Source of the DNA: Tremella fuciformis
Lineage: Eukaryota > Basidiomycota > Tremellomycetes > Tremellales > Tremellaceae
Direction: 5' to 3'
DNA length: 64,000 nt
Assembly: GCA_032768795.1 (NCBI GenBank)
Contig: CP136490.1
Location: forward strand, 930,001 to 994,000
Shown here: positions 33,706 to 48,075 of the stretch, in pieces
Numbering within the stretch: the stretch's first letter is position 1
How the letters are laid out: each line of letters opens with the position of its first letter
Program-made: the position numbers and the translations under genes
The notes under the pieces: model-generated
Database searches by the model: none
Told to the model about the DNA's origin: nothing
Seen by the model: the letters and a program-made list of their open reading frames with translations, nothing else

Positions 33706-36647
33706 TCACGGTCGACGTTGATGCGGATGACGCCACCGAATGCCCAGAACATCAAATATTTCTTGCTCAGTACGCGAAGCGACGAGCTCCCCTGCGGACT
33801 TAGCCAACTCTGGTGTGCTCAAGCAGAACTCACCCTCATTCACTCTCTTGCCATCCCGATCCCTGGCTACACCCTTGTACAGGCCCCGTTGATTCAGACG
33901 GCAGCCCTGTTTCCTCGCGTACAGACGTAGACTGCGATTGAACTACCGGTCAGCCGCACAACAAGATCGGAGACTGGTGATACAACTGACAATCTCGTTT
34001 CCCGTAAAGTATATAAGTGCTGCACCCCAATTCTCAAACGGAATAGCCATAATATCCAACGATCAGCTTATGTCAACATGTATTGAAACCACACATACCA
34101 ATCCTGCGATGCTTGCCGGCGGCGTTGACTCTACCGACACCCATCCACTTCGCCTCCAATGCCTTCCAGTCTGACGGATCAGAGAGCTGCAATCAGCTTG
34201 GTGGACAAGACAAGGGATGTCACCAACATCATGCGTGATGACCCCCCTTTTCTTCAGCGCAGATACTAGCCGCTTGATCAGCCCGGCGTGCGTGATGCCG
34301 TCTCTCGTGTCCCTTGTGATGAGAATATCGACATCTCCTGAATTCTCTTGCCCGCGGCGGTACGAGCCCATGATCTCCACCCACGCCTTCGGGTCCAGCT
34401 TGACTGCCTCTTCGTGAATGATATCGTACATAACTTTGCACTCCTCTCGAGGTATTCGCGAGTTGAGCTCGTCATAAAGGTCCAATCCGATCATCTGTCC
34501 GCGAGTCAGACCAAAGTCTTTGTTTCGCAGATCGTCGAGTGTTCTCGCGCCACGGCGGTACAGGTCATTGGCGAGCTTACGGCCGATCCCGTAGATTTTT
34601 CTGAAATCGCTGACGGTGGCTTGCTTGTCATCCTGCTCGAAATACAATCGCCCATGTGCTCCCGATAGGAACTCGTCTATACGATCGGCTAGACCCTGCC
34701 CAATACCTCGCAGGCGCTCCCGAGCTTGAGCTCCGCTGGTGATTGGAAAGTCGGCCCGCCTGACGGTGCTGGCGGCGAGACGATAGTTTCGTATGGCGAA
34801 AAAGTCTTTGTACTCGGCTCCTTCGTACAGGTCGTGCATATCGTCGAAATACTTTGCCAGCGCTTCATTTGGTCCACTCAACTTCCCGCCCAGATGGGAC
34901 TGGCCGCACTGAAAGGCATCGGCCCTCGAGTCAAGATTTCCGTAGTCCTGCGATGTCAGGTAAGGGCAGACATATCTGATTTAACAAGTCTCACCGGCTT
35001 TACGACAGGGAGTTCCGAATTGGAAGAATGGGCATGCGGATCTCCAGGTTGTTCGCTGTCAGACACATCTTCCCCCTCGTTATAAGCAAGCGCCAAGCAA
35101 ACGGGGTCCACCCACCTCTTCCGAATCTGCCTCTTCGTCGTGTCCCCCACTCAAGATACCAGTTATCATGACATCGAGGCCATCCTGCTGAATCGCGTCT
35201 ATTCGCTCCCACGCTGGACCTGAGGGCAAGACATGTACCGTGTCAACAGTAGGCTCATGCCCACTTGACGTTTGCCGAAGGGCCGGAAAGGCCGACTTAG
35301 ACTTAGGTCTCGCAGCCACCGGTAGCTTCGGTCGCTTGAAGGGAGACTCCGTATCCGAGTCGGATGCAGTATGCTCGCGTCTTCTGGAGATTCAGCTAGC
35401 TCTCACGTTTACGACGCAGAACCTACCTTATACTGACACTTTGTCCCTTCAACTGTTCGGTCACATCCGCCAGCCTCGTTGATGCAGTTTTGACAGGCGC
35501 CTTCGAGAAAACCGGGTCCGGAAAGCTCAAGAAGGGGTTGGTGCTCAATACCCGGTTCTGCTTTTGAGCATGGCTAGATAAGAAAGGAGCCAGCCTACCA
35601 TCTCTTTCGACCTTGAGACCCATTCGTACTTGACACAAACGGTCCCGGCAGGGAGATCTGAAAGAGACTCGAGTCCCAGCAGCTTAGCCAAGTCCATGGC
35701 GGAGTGCTTGTCCCAAATGACGTGCGTGATGGCGGTGTCGGCCCTCGCGACTGCGGTTGCTCCGAGCTTGGTGACCTGATCAGGTCAGCTTATTAGCTCA
35801 TGGATAGGAGCAAAGTCATTAGACTGACAATCTCGCCCCGAGTCTTGTTGATTGACGCTGAGCTGACATCAGGGGGGAACAATATCCGGAATCCTTGGAA
35901 GATCTTGCCACCCAGACCCACGACTGGCGGACGCGTGGCCGCGCGTTTTGCTCTGCCTTTCGCTGTCATCGCGGCGGAGGCATCCGCCTGTTCTTTCGCT
36001 GCTCGTGCGGCGAATTGCTCGAAATGCTTAGAGAGTGCAACAAAGTCAGGTTTCCGCTGCAGCTTCTCGATCGGGGTACCAAGTGGGACTGGCGTTCCCG
36101 GAGGATCTCTCGGTCCTTTTCCTGCCACCGTTGACTCGGTGGGGTGAGGCGTATCGATGGGGGAGTCGATAGCATCGGGCGTACCGGGCGCTTTTGGAGT
36201 CATTAGGTTTCTCGACGCTCTGTTCTTGGCGGCGGGCGGAGGCGGAGGTAGTCTGCTCGATCCTGCCGTGGACGGCGTCGAGACGTGTGGCGTGGATCGC
36301 GAGTGTGGTGTTGACGTACCTCTCATTCGGGACGGGTTGAAGGACAATGCAGGCGCGCGACCGTAGAATGATCCTTGCGTGACAGGATTCAGTGTTGCCG
36401 CTCTCGATAGACCCGTTTGTGTAGCTCCTTCGTGATCGATGGGGCCTGCCTTGATAGGGGAAGAGCGAGATCGCATGGGCGACTGCTGCAAAGATGCAAG
36501 TTTGCGGGCGATCGCCTCTGAGACCCAGCTCTCATAAGCGGCAGCCTCGTTCGGCGTGTCGTACCATCCTCCCGAGGCTTGCACTTCGTCATGTTCGACC
36601 CAGGCGTCCACACGCTTGGCGATAAATCGTCTACCTACCGGAGCCAT
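33706..36647 (-). CDS. POL4: family X DNA polymerase with BRCT domain (Pol4/Pol lambda-like)
   Basis: Pol X enzymes fill gaps in base excision repair and end joining. Exons are 35829-36647, 35599-35775, 35427-35560, 35116-35383, 34995-35075, 34224-34947, 34099-34170, 33991-34055, 33834-33942 and 33706-33791 (844 residues). A BRCT domain spans exons 1-2 (FQGFRILFPPDV to DTAITHVIWDKHSAMDLAKL). The HhH region shows LRGIGQGLADRIDEFLSG and FRKIYGIGRKLANDLYRRG; catalytic Asps are in GSYRRGQENSGDVDILITRD, the third in RRIDIMAIPF. The end shows FNRSLRLYARKQG and VASRTEQEIFDVLG. The RRI/DIM junction needs a GT-GG intron (34056-34098). The terminus is typical of Pol lambda/beta. Confidence 0.9.
34056..34098 (-). 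other. apparent GT-GG intron in the Pol X gene
   Basis: The donor GTATGT, branch GCTGAT and 43-nt length are normal, but the position where AG is expected reads GG (GATCGTTGG). The only other AG nearby gives a wrong frame. Confidence 0.55.
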
Positions 36648-36779
36648 ATCATAGGGTCACCTTTCGGCCTCACCACCTTGGTTTGCGCATCCTTGTCGAG
36701 TGTTCTCGCCTCATGTTGAGAAGCAGAGGCGAAAACAGCCTCCATCTGACTGGACTTCGAAAGTGGAGGAAGATCATGT

Positions 36780-36787
36780 TTACGTAA
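36780..36787. promoter_or_regulatory. TTACGTAA palindrome
   Basis: Perfect site in the 219-bp divergent region between the Pol X gene (133 nt upstream of its ATG) and DAD3 (80 nt upstream). Confidence 0.45.
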
Positions 36788-36866
36788 AGTTCTATTCTTC
36801 GCGTCGCGTCGTGCTAAACGAGCCGGATGAGGAGCTGCTGCTTCGCACTCGGCTCTCTCAGAGGTG

Positions 36867-37336
36867 ATGTCTGTTGCAACGGTGAATCCCTAGTATGTGT
36901 CCCGCAGCCTCCACTCTCTGGTATTTTGCTGATATCAGTGCCAATCACGCCCAACTCTCCCCGGTCGAGCAGGAAGTGCTGTGGGAGTACGCAAAGTTGG
37001 GAGATAAGATCAAACGCGCAAGTCTACTCTTCTGGACTACGAGGCTTCGCTCACGCAGCACAGATAGCCAACTTGGCCCGACTCACAGCCGAGGCGCCAA
37101 ATGAGCAGTTGCTGTCCGATCTCAGGGCATTAGAGAAGAAGATGGGTCTTGTTCTGACATTGGTGAATCATCCTTCTCGTCCTGTGCGCCTGTCGTTGCT
37201 CACGCCACAGTTCAGAGCCTCTGTGTGGGCCGTCATTGTCGAATCGCAAGCTCAAGCAGAGGAGCAGGCACATTACGAGCAAGAACACGAAGAAGATGAC
37301 TCGTACGATCAGACCGACGACACAATCACTGTATGA
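36867..37336 (+). CDS. DAD3: DASH/Dam1 complex subunit Dad3
   Basis: Dad3 is part of the ring-forming DASH complex that couples kinetochores to microtubules. Exons are 36867-36892, 36939-37021, 37059-37162 and 37211-37336 (112 residues). The start is the ATG at 36867: an 8-codon exon (MSVATVNP) joins through a GTATGT...ATATCAG intron to ANHAQLSPVEQEVLWEYAKL, the Dad3 hallmark. Next come LLSDLRALEKKMGLVLTL and FRASVWAVIVES, then an acidic tail. The second intron is ambiguous: GT donor at 37022 with acceptor 37058 (37 nt), or a GC donor (GCAAGT) at 37017 with acceptor 37062. The third intron (48 nt) is in frame without a stop. Confidence 0.85.
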
Positions 37337-37394
37337 CTTCACTTCGCCGACTGCATTTGTGTGTATGTATCTCTAGCACGGTTCGACCCGAGTA

Positions 37395-38789
37395 CTAGTA
37401 CTTGAACACATCATCCGCAGTGTAACCGAGCTCCTTCAGGATACCCTGCAGCTCGCCCTGTCTCGGTCCGTCCTTTGCGCCAGCAATTGCCTTGACCTGT
37501 CCTGGCGGGCCGCAAACGAACACTCGAGTCTTGTCGGAACCCTTCGGGAACGACTTTTGGATGATCTCTGGTGTAACGTATCCGGTCTCACCTAAAACAA
37601 TTAGCAAGCGCAATGATGAATGCACTCCGCAACTCACCCTTCCAGTCGGTACCCTGATCCACCTTGTCAATCACATACTTCACGGACAACCGGTCGGCAT
37701 GCTTCTTCGCCAGCGCATCCCACTCATCTCGCATCACTTGATGTTAGCTGCAGAGGGAGTATTTCAGGCGGGAACATACGGATATCCTTCTCAGAGACGT
37801 TGGAGAAGACCAGAGTCCACTTCGTCTTGTCCTCGGGGATCTGGAGCGAGGCGTTGATCAATTGCCACATGGGTGTGATGCCACTGCCGCCCGCAATGCA
37901 GAGACCGCGCTCGAAGGAGTTGGGCTTGTAAACGAATTTCTGGTAGGGACCCTTGAACTGCAGTGTGTCTCCAGGCTTGAGCGAAGCGATGTAAGGAGTG
38001 AGTTTGCCGCCCTGCTTGTCAGCAATCGACCAAGCCACGACAACGGTAAACTGACCTCGTACTCCTTGATGAGCAGTTGCATTGTGCCCGACTTGTACGG
38101 CGACGAGATGGGAGTGTAAGGTCTAGTCTCAGCGACTGCGCCCGGATCGCATGACCGAGGCCTCACCGAGCCACCGGCTTGCCCTTGTCATCCTTCACTG
38201 CATCCCCTTCTGCTTGCACCATGAGCAGGTAGGCGACCTCGCCGCCGCTGAGCTTGTTCTCTCCAATGTCAAAGGTGTAGATCTTGGTGTTGTGGTTGTA
38301 TGCGTCGACTTTGGTGAGCTTGAACGGGACCCAAGAGTCTCTACTGGTTTAGAGAGGCTTTCGATGAGGCCAAGAGCACCCACTTGATCAGTGCGCTCAC
38401 GGCGTTCTCAGCTCCGGACACCTTCTTCTCGTCCTCCCAAGAGTCTATGATGCTCTCAGCTCGGGCCTCGAGCTTCTTGCCGACCTGAGGATTGCGCTGA
38501 AGGTAGACGTAGCCTCCGAGGCCGGCCTGATGATGTTCAGCATGGTGTAGACGACCAGAAGAGCTACTCACAGCTCCAGCAGCAGCTAGGTATAGCGGCA
38601 GATCTGACCCGTCAGCTACAGCGAATCGCACGAGTAAGCTGACTGACTCGACCCTCCCGATGAAGGCGCGGTAGCGTACGCCCTCGACCTTGGAATGCTG
38701 GTCTGCAATGAGCTATGCGGAGAAGTTGCTGTCAGCGAGCTCACCCTGGCGGCGGCACGGACCGGAGTTGCAAGTCGAGCGAACGACAT
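37395..38789 (-). CDS. MCR1: NADH-cytochrome b5 reductase, Mcr1 type
   Basis: Mcr1 passes electrons from NADH through FAD to cytochrome b5 or ubiquinone-type acceptors at mitochondrial membranes. Exons are 38745-38789, 38648-38702, 38572-38603, 38384-38526, 38167-38340, 38056-38122, 37780-38011, 37638-37736 and 37395-37591 (347 residues). The N-terminus (MSFARLATPVRAAARTSIPR) is a presequence, followed by a short membrane segment (LPLYLAAAGAAGLGGYVYL). The FAD motif is RPYTPISSP; the NAD motifs are GLCIAGGSGITPMWQLI and VFVCGPPGQ. The acceptor of the intron after exon 4 may be 38341 or 38344 (one extra codon). It shares a divergent region with eIF4E. Confidence 0.93.
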
Positions 38790-39272
38790 CTCTATATGTG
38801 TCTACGATCTATGCGAGCCACGGAAAGAAGAGAAAAGCAGAAGAGAAAGAGAGAAGTTGTGACCGAGGTGTCGGTAGAGGACAGAGGAGATTGTCGCATT
38901 CGTTCGTCATCGGCTCCGACACCGAAGACGGGATCAGATTTGATCCCGTTCACTGTCTCTCATTGTGTCGACTTTTTGGTAGGTCAGAGACAGACAGCAT
39001 TGAAAGAACAACGGATCGCATAAAGGGCTTTGTTCTCGGCCCGCACATCTCAATCGAATCGCTCAAAAGAGGAAGAAAAGGGAAGTCGCATCGTCTCCCA
39101 TCTAGGCGCGCAGTTCACGGGCGACCGATCCTACATTGTTGAACCACACGACTAGGCTGGAGCAGGACAATTTCAAGAGGCGACCTCTTGCGCTTCTACT
39201 CCACCGATCGCAGAAAGCGCTACAACGCGAGCACTCTACATCCTTGCGTCCCTCTAATCTCTCTTCCCCAAT
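38790..39272. promoter_or_regulatory. divergent region MCR1 / eIF4E
   Basis: No gene seen. It holds a purine-rich tract near 38821-38857 and a perfect dyad, CGGGATCA-GATT-TGATCCCG, at 38929-38948. Confidence 0.45.
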
Positions 39273-40438
39273 ATGGCCACCACCGCCCTTCCTGCTCCGG
39301 TCGAGCAGGCCAACGTCAAGGCCCTCACAGAGGCCATGGCCGCTGCCAACATTTCCTCACCGAAGCCCGACGCCGATTCGGCATCGCAGACACCAGGGAC
39401 CCAGACGCCCGGAGAATCAGAGGGTGACTTGGAGGACGGCGAGATCCGGGAGAGCGACGAGGAGGATGACGGGCGGGTCAAGACCGTCTTTGACAGTCAA
39501 TCCAAATTCAACGTCAAAGTCTGTCCTCTCATCTTGATGTTGGACCGACGAAGACTGATGGTCAGCACCCTTTGTACTCCAGCTGGACGCTTTTCTTCGA
39601 CTCTCCCCAATCCAAGCATCTCCCAAAGACACCTTCGACCGCCCCTGCATCACCCGGCATCGCCCACGGTCCGTCAACATGATCTGAGAAGTATACCGAC
39701 ACAGCTGACAACTCAGGAGGATGGATGGAGGACATTCGGAAAGTAGTCACTTTCGACTCGGTCGAGGAGTTCTGGGGTTTGTACAACAACATCGTACCGC
39801 CCTCACAATTACCTGGCAAGGCCAATTACTACCTGTTCAAGGTGAGCGCTGCACCGACGCATGTTCATTGTTACGCATGACCGCTCACGTGCGCAGGACG
39901 GGATCATGCCTGCGTGGGAGGACCCACAGAACAAAGATGGCGGTAAATGGTCGATCCAGGTCCCGAGAGAGAAGACAAAGAGCGCCATCGACAAGATGTG
40001 GCTATACACAGTGCGTGTCCCGTGTTGTGAAAACGCTGCTAGGCTGAACGGCAGATGCTTGCAGCAATCGGAGAGACATTCGAGACGCCCCTGCCGACAG
40101 GCGACGAGAAGAACCCCATGCCGGCCCAGTCGGATCTTGTGACCGGCGTCATCTGCTCGGCCCGCCCCGGATTGTGAGTACCCGCCGCACATACACAATG
40201 CAAGCTGAAAATCAGCTACCGGATCAATATCTGGACCCGTAAAGCCCCCGACGTCAGCCTGCCCGATACCGACGCCCTGAAATCGCGCATCCTCCTCATC
40301 GGCAACCACTTCAAAGTCTCTGTTCTCGGCTATCAGAAAGAGCAAAAGCTGGTCCAGGGCGGCTTCCAGACCGAGGTGTTCTTCGAGAGTCATTCGGACA
40401 GCGAGAAGAAAAACAACCCGAAAAAGTTGGTCGTGTAA
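39273..40438 (+). CDS. TIF45: translation initiation factor eIF4E (mRNA cap-binding)
   Basis: eIF4E binds the m7G cap and, with eIF4G, recruits ribosomes. Exons are 39273-39518, 39566-39668, 39717-39841, 39897-40010, 40055-40173 and 40216-40438 (309 residues). The first ~80 residues are an acidic, Ser/Glu/Asp-rich extension not part of the fold. The core reads HPLYSSWTLFFDSP, FWGLYNNIVPPSQL, YYLFKDGIMPAWEDPQNKDG and GGKWSIQVPR, with cap-stacking Trps in SSWTL, MPAWED and GKWSI. YRINIWTRKAPD and the C-terminal part complete it. The length exceeds yeast eIF4E because of the acidic head and a Pro/Ser insert after the first strand. Confidence 0.94.
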
Positions 40439-40621
40439 TCGAGGCGTCGTTCGGTCAGGCTCCATACATATACTCACATCCTCTTTTGCATTGCTCATGT
40501 ATTTCTGTATCACCGCAGTCGGAAAGCGCAGAATACAGATGGGACACAAGAAAAAGAATCGCATCTTGCACTAGAGATGTAGTCGGTTGCCCATTACAAT
40601 CGTACCGGTCGTCCAGGCCAT

Positions 40622-42786
40622 TCACAATCCATCCGTCGTAACGTCCGTCTGATCACCGTCGCTCGCGGCCCAATGACCGTTTGGTTGCTCCCCTAGGCGT
40701 GCACCTTTGGCACGCAAGAACTCAACAACCTCCCTGGCCCCTCTTCGACCTTGGGGCAGCGGCCGCTCCCATTCTGGCAACTCCTCGTGCTCTTTGGACA
40801 CTTTGAGCACTTCGCCACCATATGCTTCGGCAAGCCAGAAGCAGGCGTGGACATCGGCATCGGCTTTTTCGAGGTCCAGGAAAACCCTGGCCAACTCTTT
40901 CGCAGCTTGCAGTCGGACTCGAAGGACATGTCGCACGAGAACTCTCGATGGCAATCGCTTGGGCTTCGTCCACTTCTCGGGCTGTGCACTGGGTGGCAGA
41001 CCTGCGACCTTTGGAGGATCAGGGGCGAATGATGATGCTGAAGCCAGGAAGGAGGAGAGGGACATCTCGAACCGCCTTGGGAGCCACAAGCCGATAAGAA
41101 TCCGCCAAGCAGCGACTAGCCGTTTCATGCTGCAGGGTGAGCCCTAGTCCAGCGACAACTTATGGCTTACGCATTGTAATTCTGGTCAATAAACGCCGAG
41201 TGGTATCTCCCGAGAAGCCACACCAGTCCCGCAGCGATGGCCGCTCCCAGTGTCCAAGCGCGGAAAATTGCCCAGAAAGTAAAGAACAGCACCGGATACG
41301 TCAAGAAGCTCAGGAGCAGCCCAAAGGCGACTTTCATCTGTGCTTGCGTTTCCATCTCGTCCTCGACTAATCTGGCGCCCAGAATTCCCACGACGTAGAC
41401 GGGCAGATGTGTGAGGAAGGGGACGAGGAAGATGGGAAGTTGTACTACCGCCACAATCGAGTCCTTGAAGAGAAGCCATAGAGCTGTAAAGCGTGACGGT
41501 AGGTCGACCTTCTGGGCGGGATCCAATGTCTGAGGAAGGGGCAGATCGGTCAGAGCGGAATTGGACAGGCGAGAAGAGACGAGCAGTCGATGATAGGTTG
41601 CCAGTGTAGACTTGAGCTTCTTGATATCATCGTTGACGGGGTCGGTGAAGACGTCCACCAGTCTGCTGGTCAGACGTTGTCTAAAGAGGGAGTCAGACTC
41701 ACGTTTGCGACACGTCGACATAGTCGGCGAGTTTGAGATCGTCCTCATCCTCCCAAAGCAGTTGTCTAGCCATCTGCGCCGCGTAGGCCGTGTCCCTGCC
41801 AGTCATCTCCTCTCAGTGGACTGTTGTCAAACTGACCAGTCTGGCGAGTTGACGGTCATCCGGCGCATCTCCACATCGATCAACCGTGTCAATCGTTTGA
41901 CGGCCAGCTTGGCCTGGCCCTCTTCTGGACTGAGGAACTCGGCCTCGTAGCTGTCCATCGTAATTGGCTCGCCGTAGCTTCTCATAAGCACTGTGAAGCT
42001 GATAAGACGAAGTACTCACTGGACGACGACTCGACTGCGGTAGTGGGTCTTGTCGCAGTAGGCGATGCCGACCGGCACGACCACGGCCTTCTTGCCGTTC
42101 TTCGGTCCACCGCTCTCCTCGCTGCCCTGCAGGTACTTGACATACTCCAGCGCAGCCCATGAGGTGCCGTCTTTGAGGGGTATCTGATGAGGCTCGGTGT
42201 GAGAGGTCCCTTCAGGGAAGACACCGATGGATTCGCCCAGTGCGAGGCCTGTTATGCTGTCAGCACAGCCTAGTGCGCAGTTGAGTGAGACTAACGTTCA
42301 AAGGTTCCCTTGAACAGGAGCTGGTTGTTCCTCGTCTTCCTATCCACAGCTACGGATCAGCCGTTATGCTGCTTTCGCGGGGTAGGGCTCACGAATATTG
42401 CCCGCATTCAGCAGCAAAGCCCCAACATATGGGTTCTTGAACAGAGAGTCCTTCACCTTCTTATCAGCTCGCTCACGAAATGGTGCATGTGAGCTGACCC
42501 AATAATGCAGTAGATGACCGTGAGGAATGGTGCAGCTCAAGACAGCAGGCTGCTCATCAGCTCGCCGTCTACCTTTGAGCCGGCAAACCTACATCAATGG
42601 CCATGTTCGTATGCGTGCACGCGCTGCAGGTCAGCAGAGCCGTGATAGAGCAGCAAGGACTTGCAAAATGATCGGTCCTTCGGTCGGTACGTTCTCATGG
42701 CCGTGGACCTCGATGTCGCGGAAGAACGAGGTGATGGCAGACTTGGCCAGGAAGACGAGCGGCTTGTGCGTGACGCCGAACGGCAT
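40622..42786 (-). CDS. glycerol-3-phosphate/DHAP acyltransferase-like (PlsC domain, Sct1/Gpt2 type)
   Basis: These ER enzymes acylate the glycerol backbone, the first step to phosphatidic acid. Exons are 42665-42786, 42593-42623, 42549-42393, 42296-42349, 42020-42248, 41837-41977, 41703-41795, 41171-41662 and 40622-41129 (608 residues). The PlsC motifs are seen as GPIIFACTHTNMAID (HTNMAID in place of the usual HX4D) and FPEGTSHTEPHQIPLKDGT; GALLLNAGNIPVDRKT lies between. Four C-terminal membrane segments (SIVAVVQLPIFLVPFLTHLP, AFGLLLSFLTYPVLFFTFWA and others) precede IDQNYNAMKRLVAAW and a soluble tail. The first intron is GC-AG with donor GCAAGT (42624-42664). The ATG at 42786 may be preceded by more coding sequence. 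Confidence 0.82.
42624..42664 (-). other. GC-AG intron in the acyltransferase gene
   Basis: Donor TT|GCAAGT, branch CTGAC, acceptor CTGCAG, 41 nt. It joins ATT-ATT-TT to C-GCG-TGC and yields the conserved GPIIFACTHTN. The overlapping GT donor gives the wrong phase. Confidence 0.75.
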
Positions 42787-43193
42787 GGCGGACGGAGGCA
42801 ATGCGATGACAAGTTTGAACCCAACAGTCGACGCGAGCTTGGATCGTCTGCTCTCTGTCGCGGTGCTGACGACGTGCAATCGCTTGCTCACACACGGGGC
42901 GTGTACGAATACAAGACAATCGACAAGACAACACAAGACAGAGAGTGATCCCCCATCGCTCCTCTTGGCAAGTGCGGTCGGCCGGCCCAGACCGACGCCG
43001 AGAAACCAGATTTACGTAAACCCTCTTCGCGGTTGCTGCTAAAGAGTCACCTATGCATTATGCTGGAGTGGTACAGGATGTGTTATGCGTTCGACAGTGA
43101 CATTCTTCGCTCTCTACACGCTCATGTCGGCAAGAAATGCGATCTGTGATCAGCGCTCATCGCTGGTAAGCAGGAGCAATCGGATCGTTACAC
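42787..43193. promoter_or_regulatory. upstream region of the acyltransferase gene
   Basis: Intergenic between two minus-strand genes. A perfect TTACGTAA lies at 43012-43019. The open minus-strand frame upstream of 42786 has no ATG. Confidence 0.45.
43012..43019. promoter_or_regulatory. TTACGTAA palindrome
   Basis: Perfect site, 226 nt upstream of the acyltransferase ATG. Confidence 0.45.
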
Positions 43194-44277
43194 TCACGCC
43201 TCGGCGTACATTTGCGCGTCCGTTCTCTGCAGGTCAGCACCTCGGCCACGACACTGCTGGTGTACTCGCCCGGAAGACGCATATTCCAGCAAAGATAGCC
43301 GAAACAAATACCAAGCTCTCCCAGAGGAACCAGAATATGGCCCAGCCGGCGACAGGCCAACCGAGCATGTGGCTGAATTGGGCGCAATCTGACGAGTTGC
43401 GTTTGTCGAACAGGCGCTCGTCGACGTAGTCCCAGATCATGTAGAAGAGGTTCATGTCGCCCAGGAAGAGTACTGCGGCATGTCAGCTCATGCTCACGAT
43501 CGAAGAGCTCACTGTAGAAACGCAGAGCCTACGAATTAGCACGAGTCAAGCGCAGAATGTGGTACTGACGTTCCCGTGGTCGCCAAACCACAAGCCAATC
43601 AGAACCGCTTCGCAGATGATAATGCTGGTGAACGCTCTGCTGATCAGGCTGCGACCTGGCGAGGCTCTTCCGAAATGCTTGCTCACATCCACGAGTCTGC
43701 TCGAAGAATGGGTACGAGCATGGCGAAATGTATGACCAGCGCCGCGATCTTCGAAGCGACGATGTCGACTGTAAGTTCTCAGCGTCCAACGCCACAGTTG
43801 ACTTCTGGGACTTACAGGCGCAGAACTGGCTATCAGCTCAAGCTTCAACACAGTTGCAGGAACTGACGACAAGCAGCCAGCCGACTATAGATGATCCCAC
43901 ATATCCCGCCGACAGCGTCGCCACGGCCGCCGGCGACCAGAACATCTGCGCGACAGTCGGCATGGCATATGGATCGCGCATGACGCGGGGCGTATCGCGC
44001 ATCAAGCCCGAAATGGTCGTGGCACCTCCGTCGTTCGGGTCGATGCAGATGGACCATACCTGGCCCCCGCACAGCAGGCCGACGATGAGGTGGCACAGCT
44101 CGTGTATCCCAACCGTGAGCAGCTGCCATGAGCCGCCACCTCCTCTCTTCTGGCGGCGCTCACCTTCAGACCGGCTATGACGTCCCGCAGGACGGGTAGA
44201 TTCCAAACGATGAGCGTGATGACGATCATCACACAGCCAGTGATGATGGTATTCCGCTCTGCCTCGTCAGTCCTCAT
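43194..44277 (-). CDS. peptidase M50B-like multispanning membrane protein
   Basis: M50B-like proteins carry an HExxH site in a membrane helix; the fungal members have no established substrate. Exons are 44164-44277, 43868-44122, 43816-43825 (10 nt), 43687-43768, 43570-43639, 43513-43528 (16 nt), 43270-43472 and 43194-43226 (260 residues). Seen are an N-terminal membrane segment (TGCVMIVITLIVWNLPV), GIHELCHLIVGLLCGGQVWS containing HELCH, DPNDGGATTI, the LSAGYVGSSIVGWLLV segment, FDIVASKIAALV and NLFYMIWDYVDERLF, ending DAQMYAEA. The small exons and a GC-AG intron (43227-43269) are needed to keep this family order in frame. Confidence 0.82.
43227..43269 (-). other. GC-AG intron in the M50B-like gene
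   Basis: Donor CGG|GCGAGT, branch GCTGAC, acceptor CTGCAG, 43 nt. It joins CVFR to RTDAQMYAEA and the stop; no GT donor of normal spacing has the right phase. Confidence 0.65.
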
Positions 44278-44895
44278 ACTCTCGCTGCTCTCGCCGGGGA
44301 CGTCTCACGGAAGGTATTGGGGACAGTGTTGGTTCGCGCTACGAGCCAGTGCAGCGTCTCTTCTGGGCCCGGTACGAGACGAGTAGAGTTGAGCGCATCA
44401 TGTATGGGTGTCAAGGGGGACATGGCGTATCTGACTGCCGTTGTGAGCAGGACGGGGTGGGAGAGGGAAGTGGTGAGAGGATGGGTCGGGCGGCAACACT
44501 ATATCCCTTCCAGGCTGGAACTCGCACTCGAGTATGTATACCGGTGGGTCGCCAATTCAGCCGAAAGCGGAGTCTGGCGCGGTCGTCCTTTGACGGCCAC
44601 CTGCCGTCTGCCTGATGTGAAGGATACGCTGCTCGTCCTGCTCGTGGACGCCCCCACTCCTCTTGAGGTTTCTAGGCTGTCCTGTCCCGGATGTGCACTT
44701 TTGAATGATCTTTTCACGCACCTACGTCGACGCTGACAATGTTTGTTGATGAAGGAGTGTGTGAGAATGATGTGCAGAGGCACCGGGGCGTTGGTCGACA
44801 ATCTACCTTTAAGACCATCCCAAAGGACCCCTCTAGCCCGGACACTGTACGCCCATGCATCATGCAGGTCTATGTGCTTGTACTTCTACCACGTT
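44278..44895. promoter_or_regulatory. region between SERCA 3' end and the M50B-like gene
   Basis: 618 bp, upstream of the M50B-like ATG and downstream of the SERCA stop. Open frames here are shadows. Nothing recognised. Confidence 0.4.

Positions 44896-48075
<3,180 letters not shown>

Noticed and set aside
37017..37062. GC-AG intron (GCAAGT) as the certain second intron of DAD3.
   Set aside because: A GT-AG alternative (37022-37058) keeps the frame and gives better spacing to the Dad3 pattern; left as ambiguous and not counted among the four GC-AG introns.
40622..41128. A separate gene starting at the ATG at 41128.
   Set aside because: A GTAAGC...CTGCAG intron (41130-41170) joins this frame to IDQNYNA of the acyltransferase, and the joined sequence fits the family, so it is the last exon.
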